Shown piece after piece: positions 1-5,954 of a stretch of 12,066 nucleotides of DNA (positions are counted from its first letter, which is position 1; each line of letters opens with the position of its first letter). Position numbers and translations under genes: made by a program. The stretch lies in the NCBI GenBank assembly GCA_029068025.1, contig JAIEDJ010000142.1:1-12066 (forward strand). Reading direction: 5' to 3'. The stretch comes from Oscillospiraceae bacterium. GTDB taxonomy: Bacteria > Bacillota > Clostridia > Oscillospirales > Ruminococcaceae. The notes beneath the pieces were generated by a model. That model made no database searches. It was given only the letters and a program-made list of their open reading frames with translations, and was not told the origin of the DNA.

Positions 1-876
1 GTCCGCTATACCCCACAGCTCGCCCCAGCCGAACGGGAACATAAACTCGAAGTCGGTAGTCGCCTTTGAATAGAACGACAGTTCTTCTTTCTCGTGATCG
101 CGAAGACGAAGGTTTTCTTCCTTGATACCAAGCGAGAGCAGGAAGTTTTTGCAGTAGGTTCTCCAGTAGTCGAACCACTCAAGGTCGGTTCCGGGCTTGC
201 AGAAGAACTCAAGCTCCATCTGTTCGAACTCGCGTACACGGAAGATAAACTGTCCGGGAGTGATCTCGTTTCTGAACGACTTGCCGACTTGGGCAACGCC
301 GAACGGTACTTTTTTGCGTGATGTTCTCTGGATATTCGCGAAGTTTACGAAAATACCCTGCGCGGTCTCGGGACGGAGATACAGCTCACTCTTGTTGTCC
401 TCGACTGTGCCCTGCGCGGTCTTGAACATCAGATTAAACTGACGGATATCCGTGAAGTTGGTGCTGCCGCAGTTCGGGCACTTGATACCCTTTTCACGGA
501 TATACTCAAGCATTTTATCGTTAGACCAGCCGTCCGCGGTGGTCTCGCCGAAGTCCTCTATCAGCTTGTCAGCACGGTGACGGGTCTTGCAGTCCTTGCA
601 GTCCATCAGCGGGTCGGAGAAGCCCCCCACGTGTCCGGACGCTACCCAGGTCTGCGGATTCATCAGAATTGCGCTGTCCAGACCGACATTGTACTTGTTC
701 TCCTGGACGAATTTCTTGCGCCACGCCTTCTTGATGTTCTCCTTAAGCTCAACGCCGAGAGGACCGTAGTCCCAGGTGTTGGCAAGACCGCCGTAGATCT
801 CGCTTCCGGGATATACGAAACCTCTGTGGATACAGAGCGTCTTGATCGTCTCAAGTGATTTTTCCTTGTTGTTCAT
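1..876 (-). CDS. glyS: Glycyl-tRNA synthetase, single-chain type (N-terminal 292 codons, cut by window edge)
   Basis: Cytosolic class II aminoacyl-tRNA synthetase that charges tRNA-Gly with glycine. The visible part is open from the ATG at 876-874 to the window edge. It contains the motif 1 region (YPGSEIYGGLANTWDYGPLG, residues 22-41), two CxxC pairs (C93/C96 and C133/C136) of the zinc-ribbon insertion, the RPETAQGIF signature (168-176) and motif 2 starting FRNEITPGQF (201) and continuing to about residue 225. This is the homodimeric single-chain form, not the two-subunit GlyQ/GlyS form. Full proteins of this type are about 460 residues, so roughly 170 C-terminal residues, including motif 3 and the anticodon-binding domain, lie outside. 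The start is supported by AGGAG at a normal distance. It is the last visible gene of the minus-strand operon, only 16 bases after the lipoprotein stop, which leaves no room for a gene-specific T-box leader. Confidence 0.96.
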   Translation of the reverse strand, partial: MNNKEKSLETIKTLCIHRGFVYPGSEIYGGLANTWDYGPLGVELKENIKKAWRKKFVQENKYNVGLDSAILMNPQTWVASGHVGGFSDPLMDCKDCKTRHRADKLIEDFGETTADGWSNDKMLEYIREKGIKCPNCGSTNFTDIRQFNLMFKTAQGTVEDNKSELYLRPETAQGIFVNFANIQRTSRKKVPFGVAQVGKSFRNEITPGQFIFRVREFEQMELEFFCKPGTDLEWFDYWRTYCKNFLLSLGIKEENLRLRDHEKEELSFYSKATTDFEFMFPFGWGELWGIAD

Positions 877-892
877 AGTTTATCTCCTGTTC

Positions 893-1540
893 TTATTTAT
901 TCACGAGTCTCGGCCAGGTTCCCACAACGCGGCCGCCTTCGACTGTTCCGTCCACAGAGCCGCTCCAACTATACTTGCCCGAGGAAAAATTGTCGGCGGT
1001 AAAATTGCTTTTCAGAAACTCAATATCCGTTTCCCTGCTGTATACGACGCCGATGATATCTCTGTCAGCGTAAAACGCGAGCGCGCAGATATCATAGTCA
1101 AAATTAAAGTCTTCTTTAAGATCCTTGGCGATTTTCTCCTCAACTGCGGTGCTGTCGGTATCGGTTTTGTTCAATTTAAATCCCGGCGCGGAGACCTTCA
1201 TTTCCGTTCGGTTTCCGCTGATCTCGATAACTGCCGCTTCTTCCGGGAATGTGCCGCCGCGCGTTTCGATCTCAACCATACAGGTTTTCAATTCGGCAGA
1301 GATAGAATTTGCGGTCGAATCCGCGGAAGTCACCTTTGACTGCAATATAGCTCTGTCGAAGGAGCCTTCTTCCGGATCGGCGCTGTTATCCGAGGAGCTT
1401 TGATTCCCGGGTGTGGAATTGCCGGTGGCAGAGCCGCTGTTATCTGCTGATCCGCTCGGCGCGGGCTCATTGGAACAGCCGGACATCATGACCGCCGACA
1501 ATATGACCGCCGAAATAACGGATAATATCCTTTTTTTCAT
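893..1540 (-). CDS. Predicted lipoprotein with Ser/Asn-rich linker, function unknown
   Basis: A 215-residue exported lipoprotein. The N-terminus has a short basic start (MKKR), a hydrophobic stretch and a lipobox MSGC with the lipidated Cys at residue 22. A low-complexity linker rich in Ser, Asn, Gly and Pro (about residues 23-57) follows, then a soluble domain of about 155 residues with no family I can name. Its first part (DRAILQSKVTSADSTANSI) faintly resembles the segment after the N-terminal helix of pilin-like proteins; this is only an impression. An ATG six bases upstream (1546-1544) sits just 2 bases from the AGGAG, whereas the ATG at 1540-1538 is 8 bases away, so the latter is preferred. 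It lies between the 74-residue protein and glyS with short gaps, so it is probably co-transcribed with ilvE. A role is not predictable from the neighbours. Confidence 0.85.
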   Translation of the reverse strand: MKKRILSVISAVILSAVMMSGCSNEPAPSGSADNSGSATGNSTPGNQSSSDNSADPEEGSFDRAILQSKVTSADSTANSISAELKTCMVEIETRGGTFPEEAAVIEISGNRTEMKVSAPGFKLNKTDTDSTAVEEKIAKDLKEDFNFDYDICALAFYADRDIIGVVYSRETDIEFLKSNFTADNFSSGKYSWSGSVDGTVEGGRVVGTWPRLVNK

Positions 1541-1560
1541 AATCATTTCTCCTGTTACAT

Positions 1561-1785
1561 TCAGCTTAACTGCCTGTGTATCTCAACAAGTCTTCGTCCG
1601 TATTCCATGAGGGCTGCCCCGCGTGTTTCATCGGCGGCTTTTCCGATAATATCGCACGCCTCGTCCTTGAGCGCGAGAACGTCCTTGGGGATAACGAGTT
1701 CGTCTTTTACGTATCGGTCGGTGATGATCTGAAGGATATCCGTGAATACCGCCGTCAGGTGCTTCAGTGTGAGCTGCTCCGGCAT
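1561..1785 (-). CDS. Small conserved-looking protein of unknown function, translationally coupled to ilvE
   Basis: A 74-residue soluble protein with many charged residues and likely mostly helical; no signal peptide, membrane segment or recognised motif. Its ATG (1785-1783) overlaps the ilvE stop TAA (1787-1785) in a TAATG arrangement. No strong Shine-Dalgarno is visible inside the end of ilvE, so re-initiation by ribosomes finishing ilvE is the likely mode of translation. Its stop lies 20 bases before the lipoprotein start. The tight packing supports it as a real gene. The function is unknown; being coupled to an aminotransferase does not prove a metabolic role. Confidence 0.75.
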   Translation of the reverse strand: MPEQLTLKHLTAVFTDILQIITDRYVKDELVIPKDVLALKDEACDIIGKAADETRGAALMEYGRRLVEIHRQLS

Positions 1786-2849
1786 TACAGCTTCTCGATC
1801 CAGCCCATATCGTCGGGCAGCTTGCCGTACTGCATACCGGTCATGGTGTCATACAGCCTCTGGGAGATATTGCCGATCTTGTTGCCGTTGATCTCCATTA
1901 CCTTGTCCCCCCACTTAAGGTGACCTACCGGCGAGATAACAGCCGCTGTTCCCGTGCCGAATACCTCGTCGAGCTTGCCCGCGTCATAAGCGTCCGCAAC
2001 CTCCTGGATAGTGATACGGCGCTCGGATACCTTCATGCCCCACTTCTTGCAAAGCTCAAGAGCGGACTTGCGTGTTATGCCCGGAAGAACAGAGCCTTGG
2101 AGCTGCGGCGTAACGACCTCGCCGTCGATAACGAAGAATATGTTCATCGAACCGACTTCCTCAATGTATTTCTGCTCCACGCCGTCCAGCCAGAGAACCT
2201 GCTCGTAGTCCTGCTTGTGAGCCTCGTCCTGACCCTTGAGGGAGATAGCGTAGTTTGCGGCGGTTTTTGCAAAGCCCGTGCCGCCTCTTACCGCGCGGAC
2301 GTACTTTTCCTCAACATAGATCTTGACAGGGTTAAGTCCCGTTGAATAATAAGCTCCGGACGGAGAAAGGATTATCATAAACAGATAGTGATTCGCAGGC
2401 TTTACTCCGACATACGGATCGGTCGCGAAGATAAACGGACGAATGTACAGAGAAGCGCCGTCAGTATGAGGTACCCAGTCCTTTTCGAGGTCTACCAGCG
2501 TTTTCAGCGCCTTGAGAACGAATTCCTCATCGATCTGCGGAATGACCATCCTCTCGGCGGAGGTGTTCATTCTCTTGAAGTTCTCCTGAGGTCTGAACAT
2601 CTGAATAGAGCCGTCCGCGGTGCGGTAAGCTTTGAGACCCTCGAAGATCTCCTGACCGTAGTGCAGGCACATTGCGGCGGGCATAAGCGAGATCTCGCCG
2701 TAGGGGACTATGCGCGCGTCGTGCCAGCCCTGTCCCGCGTCGTAGTTCATCACAAACATATGATCGGTGAAGATATGTCCGAAGCCGAGCTTGGTCTCGT
2801 CGGTCGGCTTTGCTTTAGGTGCAGCGATTTTTTCGATCCTGATTTCCAT
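1785..2849 (-). CDS. ilvE: Branched-chain amino acid aminotransferase
   Basis: PLP-dependent fold-type IV transaminase, 354 residues. It catalyses the last step of Leu, Ile and Val synthesis (2-oxo acid plus glutamate to amino acid plus 2-oxoglutarate) and the first step of their breakdown, in the cytosol. Visible signatures are the N-terminal FGHIFTDHMFVMNY, YGQEIFEGLKAYR (64-76), RPQENFKRMN (86-95), the PLP-binding lysine K195 in GGTGFAKTAANY, EVGSMNIFFV, and a GTGTAAVISPVG cofactor-phosphate loop. Length and motifs fit the longer subtype shared with the mammalian enzymes rather than the ~300-residue E. coli type. The ATG at 2849-2847 is preceded by AAGGAG about 10 bases upstream. It is first in an operon whose promoter is at 3123-3151. 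That gives an unusually long leader of about 265 bases holding a structured repeat. Confidence 0.96.
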   Translation of the reverse strand: MEIRIEKIAAPKAKPTDETKLGFGHIFTDHMFVMNYDAGQGWHDARIVPYGEISLMPAAMCLHYGQEIFEGLKAYRTADGSIQMFRPQENFKRMNTSAERMVIPQIDEEFVLKALKTLVDLEKDWVPHTDGASLYIRPFIFATDPYVGVKPANHYLFMIILSPSGAYYSTGLNPVKIYVEEKYVRAVRGGTGFAKTAANYAISLKGQDEAHKQDYEQVLWLDGVEQKYIEEVGSMNIFFVIDGEVVTPQLQGSVLPGITRKSALELCKKWGMKVSERRITIQEVADAYDAGKLDEVFGTGTAAVISPVGHLKWGDKVMEINGNKIGNISQRLYDTMTGMQYGKLPDDMGWIEKL

Positions 2850-2877
2850 TGCTTTAAATCTCCTTAATATTAATTAT

Positions 2878-2902
2878 TTAAAGAACTGAAAGTTCTTTCA
2901 GC
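2878..2902 (-). promoter_or_regulatory. Overlapping inverted repeats in the ilvE leader
   Basis: On the transcribed strand, about 30 bases before the ilvE ATG, two mutually exclusive short hairpins overlap: AAAGAAC pairing with GTTCTTT across a 5-base loop, and CTGAAA pairing with TTTCAG. Overlapping alternatives of this kind can act as a switch, but the stems are short and AT-rich and no T-box or leader-peptide signature accompanies them. A regulatory role is a guess. Confidence 0.3.
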
Positions 2903-2920
2903 TTGTAGATAAACCTCTAA

Positions 2921-3108
2921 AACGTTGATCTTGTCTGGTTTTATAACGTTGATGAGAGTTAAGTTATTTAAAAAGAAATTTCAAAACCGTGCAGTGCTAC
3001 GCACTGCACTAGCCAAGCGCCGAATGCTCACTGCGCGCCTTCGGCGCTCCGTTCCGCTTCGGCACTTGCTTTTTGAAATTTCTCCTGCGCCTTTAAAGTG
3101 TTGATCTT
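2921..3108 (-). repeat. Structured intergenic repeat, copy A (inside the ilvE leader)
   Basis: Reading the minus strand: an AAGATCAAC motif, then GCGCAGGAGAAATTTCAAAA, a GC-rich core of two hairpins, then GGTTTTGAAATTTCTTTTT and a tail TCAACGTTATAAAACCAG with another CAAGATCAACGTT. The ends are inverted copies of each other. The first hairpin has arms AAGTGCCGAA and TTCGGCGCTT; the core inside it reads GCGGAACGGAGCGCC. The second is a perfect GTGCAGTGC/GCACTGCAC stem with a 3-base loop (plus-strand 2989-3009). The flanks and ends match copies B2 and C closely while the stem arms differ. It lies between the ilvE promoter and the ilvE start in the sense orientation. It and the neighbouring sites account for the whole 312-base gap between ilvE and the membrane protein gene. 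Confidence 0.85.
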
Positions 3109-3122
3109 ATTCTACAACTTGT

Positions 3123-3151
3123 ATTTTACCACTTTTAAGCGGCGTTGTCAA
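3123..3151 (-). promoter_or_regulatory. Sigma-A type promoter for the ilvE operon
   Basis: On the minus strand, TTGACA (3151-3146), a 17-base spacer and TAAAAT (3128-3123). The -35 is perfect and the -10 has five of six consensus bases. It starts 11 bases after the stop codon of the upstream membrane protein gene. Transcription should begin near 3116, so the mRNA includes repeat copy A before reaching ilvE. Confidence 0.65.
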
Positions 3152-3161
3152 CAGCAATTCT

Positions 3162-5150
3162 TTATTTTTTTCGCTGTGAGAAGCGTTTTTCCATAATCGC
3201 GTAAGCGAGGGATATCCCCAGCAGCGTTATGCCGAAGCCTATGAACAGTATCGTTCTGCCGAACGCGTCCACTCCGCTGAAATCGAATAAGAACAGCTTT
3301 GCCGACGAAAACAGCGCCAGTGCCAGACCAAATCTGCGCAGCAGCGGGTTGCTTTTCCAAAATCCGATTATGATCCACGCGGCTGCCATCACAAGATATA
3401 TTATGCTGATAATGCAGCTTGTGAACCGCACCGTATTGTTTGTTCCGAGCAGCGTGGTCAGCGTCAGCATGGCGTACCCCGAGACGATAAGGCCCACGGC
3501 GCGCGAGAATTTCGACGACTTTTCGCTTATTTGTATCACAATATCCAGCACGGCAAGCACCGAAGCGATATTCACGGCTATCGTCGCGATCACCGGGACG
3601 GCTCCAAGCTCGTATCCTCTAAGATTGCCGATGGTGTTGGACAGGTTCGCCCATGCGAGGAATACAAAGCCTGCCGCATAATGCGCTATTGATGCGGCGA
3701 ACCGCCATTCATTCAAATACGCGAGCTTTCCGGCGACAAAGCCGAGCAGCATCCACAGCGCCGAACAGAGAAGCCCAGAGAGCGGCGCGAGCTGAGACTT
3801 TTCAAGAATCATTCCGTTCGCTTTCAGCGCGTTCATAAGATCCGATATGATAAGATTCGAGCCGAGAATTCCCGCGTTAAGCAGCGCCGCAAAGGAGTAA
3901 ATGCGGAAGCCCGTGGACTCGCGCTCCTTTCTTGTGCTCAGCACAGCCATTATCCCGAACCACAAAATCAGATTGACCGCCGCCGCGGAGAGCTTGTAGC
4001 TTTCCGGGTGAAGTCCGCTTACAGCCAGCACTATAAAGAACCGCAGCTCGGCTATGATAAGCAGCGCGTAGCCCCAACCCTTGAACAGCCGCCGTTCGAG
4101 GAAGCTGCCTGCTATCAGTATTGCCGCTGCGAACACGTGCAGCATGATATATTCGATGTTTCCTGTGTGTATCAGGAAGAACAAGGCAAGCTCCGTGCAG
4201 ATCATGGTGAGGTTTATCAGCGCGGTGTTCGTTTTGCAGCCCGACCAGAATCTCAGCGAGAACAACACCGCTGTAAGCGTGTAGAGCAGCGCCGACAGCA
4301 GCATAACAACTCCCATGAGCTTGCCGTAAAAGTTCATCAGAACGACCGCCGCGAAGAAGATCATAACTCCCTGTGACGCGCACAGCGCCGCGCAGTCGTT
4401 GGCGGAGATCTCGCCGTCGTCCTCGATGGCGTTCAGCAGCGCGCCGCCCGAGTAGCATAGTCCGCAGCACGCTATGAAGACTATCGTGATCAGCGGTGAG
4501 AGGTTAGTTTTGAGAAAGCCGCCTGTGCTGATAAAATAATTGTGGTTCACCGCCGATGAGATCATTACAAAGAAGGCTTCTATCACCACCGCGCCGATCC
4601 CGGTGAAGATCGCGCCGTTAAAGCCGCAGCGCCGCGAGATCACCGAATTAAAAGCGTGAGAAATTACAAGATAGGCCGGCAGAGCGATCGCTGTCAAGGG
4701 ATTGGTGACTAAGGGAACGACCGGGATCATCGAGACGATTACCATAATGATCGTCAAGCCCTGCGATTTGTAGCGCAGGGCGAGGCGAAATCCCACTGCC
4801 GCCGCTACCGCGGAATAGATGAGCATTCCCGTGTTATCAAACACGCCGAAAAAGTACCGCCCGATCGGGGCACAGATCATAAGCTCCACCGCGCCGCCGA
4901 AGATCATTGAGCCCGAGAACACTCGAGAGCCCTTTCTCCAGAACAGCTCGCCCGCGCCGAGCATGATCGCTCCGACGATCAGCACCAGCGCCAGTCGTAC
5001 CGGATCCGGGATATGTCCCTCGGATGCCGCCGAAAACGCTATTACGCTCAATATAACAAATACTATTCCTATCTTGCTGAGCAGATTTACCGCTACAAAC
5101 ACTTCGCCGCTTGACAGCTCGCCGCGTCTGTTTTTATTAGGATCGTTCAT
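3162..5150 (-). CDS. Large multi-pass membrane protein, DUF2339-like
   Basis: A 662-residue, very hydrophobic protein with on the order of 18-20 membrane segments spread over its length and few charged loops. Its start (EVFVAVNLLSKIGIVFVILS, about residues 16-35) and its end (RRFGLALALFSSAKLFLFDFSGVDAFGRTILFIGFG, given here in two parts: RRFGLALALFSSAKLFLFD and FSGVDAFGRTILFIGFG) resemble the hallmark ends of DUF2339 membrane proteins, whose biochemical role is not established. The usual N-terminal soluble or coiled-coil segment of many members is reduced here to about 15 residues. The start ATG (5150-5148) follows GGAGG by 5 bases. It appears to be a single-gene unit: a promoter for the next operon begins right after its stop, and a repeat-filled gap lies upstream. 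No clear terminator is seen other than the hairpins of repeat copy A. Confidence 0.8.
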   Translation of the reverse strand: MNDPNKNRRGELSSGEVFVAVNLLSKIGIVFVILSVIAFSAASEGHIPDPVRLALVLIVGAIMLGAGELFWRKGSRVFSGSMIFGGAVELMICAPIGRYFFGVFDNTGMLIYSAVAAAVGFRLALRYKSQGLTIIMVIVSMIPVVPLVTNPLTAIALPAYLVISHAFNSVISRRCGFNGAIFTGIGAVVIEAFFVMISSAVNHNYFISTGGFLKTNLSPLITIVFIACCGLCYSGGALLNAIEDDGEISANDCAALCASQGVMIFFAAVVLMNFYGKLMGVVMLLSALLYTLTAVLFSLRFWSGCKTNTALINLTMICTELALFFLIHTGNIEYIMLHVFAAAILIAGSFLERRLFKGWGYALLIIAELRFFIVLAVSGLHPESYKLSAAAVNLILWFGIMAVLSTRKERESTGFRIYSFAALLNAGILGSNLIISDLMNALKANGMILEKSQLAPLSGLLCSALWMLLGFVAGKLAYLNEWRFAASIAHYAAGFVFLAWANLSNTIGNLRGYELGAVPVIATIAVNIASVLAVLDIVIQISEKSSKFSRAVGLIVSGYAMLTLTTLLGTNNTVRFTSCIISIIYLVMAAAWIIIGFWKSNPLLRRFGLALALFSSAKLFLFDFSGVDAFGRTILFIGFGITLLGISLAYAIMEKRFSQRKK

Positions 5151-5164
5151 CTCCGCCTCCTTAT

Positions 5165-5330
5165 TTTAAAAAATTTCAAAATTCTTGATTTAAAATAATT
5201 TCAAATTTCTCAATTGGCGGCACGCTACACTACGCGCAAGCGCTCCGTTCCGCTTAGCCGTCAATTGAGAACCGGAAGAAAAATTTTTTGAGTTATTTGT
5301 TAAAAATTTTTCTTCCTATTTGAAATTCCT
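5165..5330 (-). repeat. Divergent structured repeat, copy B1
   Basis: Upstream of the DUF2339-like gene and in its orientation. It contains two strong hairpins. One has arms TCTCAATTGGCGGC (5208-5221) and GCCGTCAATTGAGA (5257-5270), pairing with a single G-T type mismatch, and encloses the family core, which on the minus strand reads AAGCGGAACGGAGCGC. The other is a perfect 15-base inverted repeat (5274-5288 with 5302-5316, GGAAGAAAAATTTTT type) with a 13-base loop. AAATTTCAAA-type ends flank the unit on both sides, but they are less well conserved than in the other copies. It is assigned to the family by the core and the ends. Confidence 0.6.
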
Positions 5331-5340
5331 ACACCTTTAT

Positions 5341-5456
5341 CATGTTGATCTTGGCGAAAGCGCATTTACTGCGAATTTATTTCGTTGCTCTTGGCGTAAG
5401 TGCCGTTGCAACACATTTTTAATGTTGATCTTAGCGTTTTAACCAAGATCAACATG
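5341..5456. repeat. Inverted array of the CCAAGATCAAC motif
   Basis: CATGTTGATCTTGG at 5341-5354 is a perfect inverted match to CCAAGATCAACATG at 5443-5456. In between are a degenerate copy (GTTGCTCTTGGCG, near 5384) and ATGTTGATCTT at 5422-5432, which also pairs perfectly with 5445-5455. The same 11-13-base word flanks every copy of the large repeat and is confined to the gene-free stretches of this window. No coding potential is seen here. Confidence 0.65.
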
Positions 5457-5470
5457 CTGAAAGCGGCACA

Positions 5471-5663
5471 AAGCGCCCACGTCAAGATCAACATTGTAAA
5501 CGTGCAGGAGAAATTTCAAAAAGCGGTTCCACGCGGCGGAGCGGAGCGCCGAAGGCGCATAGCGTAGCCGTGGGGGACCGGCTAGGCGAACGCAGTGAGC
5601 CGGTTTTGAAATTTCTTTTAAATAACTAGCCCCTCGTCAACGTTATAAAACCAGCCAAGATCA
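5471..5663 (+). repeat. Structured intergenic repeat, copy B2
   Basis: Left flank AAGCGCCCACGTCAAGATCA, left end AGGAGAAATTTCAAAA (5506-5521), then a large hairpin with CCACG/CGTGG arms around the core GCGGAGCGGAGCGCCGAAGG. A smaller hairpin CCGGCT/AGCCGG (5578-5603) follows, then the right end GGTTTTGAAATTTCTTTTA and the tail CGTCAACGTTATAAAACCAG and CCAAGATCA. It is almost base-for-base the same as copy C across the left end and core. It sits in the divergent gap between the DUF2339-like gene and secDF, upstream of the secDF promoter and in the secDF direction. Confidence 0.88.
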
Positions 5664-5843
5664 GCTTTCCAAAGCCCGTTCAAAAAAGCGCCCAAGTCAA
5701 GATAAACATGACAAAAGCGACACAATCGCTCAAGCCAAGATCAACAGCTTCTTATCTACTCTACATTATAACATATATAGGCATATTTTTCAATATCTAC
5801 ATATTATTTTCAATAAAAATTCACAACTAAATTGAAAATTCAC
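5664..5843. other. Non-coding stretch with degenerate 40-base repeats, then AT-rich DNA
   Basis: From about 5670 to 5750 two further degenerate units of the form AAGCG..CACAA..GC.CAAG.CAAGAT.AACA follow repeat B2 with a spacing of roughly 40 bases. From about 5751 the sequence becomes very AT-rich up to the secDF promoter. No gene or RNA family is recognised. Confidence 0.5.
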
Positions 5844-5872
5844 TTGACTATTTCGATTTTTTGTATTATAAT
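5844..5872 (+). promoter_or_regulatory. Sigma-A type promoter for secDF
   Basis: TTGACT (5844-5849), a 17-base spacer and TATAAT (5867-5872), preceded by a long AT-rich stretch that could serve as an UP element. Transcription is expected to begin near 5879, giving a leader of about 75 bases before the chosen TTG start. Confidence 0.75.
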
Positions 5873-5954
5873 ATAAGCTATATGGGAAAAAATACGGCGT
5901 TACTGCCAAATTTTGGAAAATAAAAGATTTTTAAAAGAACGGAGTGAAAAACTT

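Noticed and set aside
842..1339. Plus-strand frame opposite the lipoprotein gene
   Set aside because: Antisense shadow; the minus-strand frame has a lipobox, ribosome binding site and operon context.
2850..3161. T-box or other known riboswitch in the ilvE leader
   Set aside because: No T-box consensus or recognised aptamer core seen; the structure is explained by the repeat shared with other gaps.
3877..4470. 197-codon minus-strand frame inside the DUF2339-like gene
   Set aside because: Arg/His-rich out-of-frame shadow of a convincing membrane protein gene.
5341..5750. CRISPR array
   Set aside because: Repeats are only 11-13 bases, degenerate, occur in both orientations and at irregular spacing, and no cas gene is present.
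5913..5954. Upstream TTG start adding 14 residues to SecDF
   Set aside because: No Shine-Dalgarno before it. The added stretch (ENKRFLKERSEKLL) is atypical, while TTG at 5955 has GGAG at 10 bases and a family-typical start.
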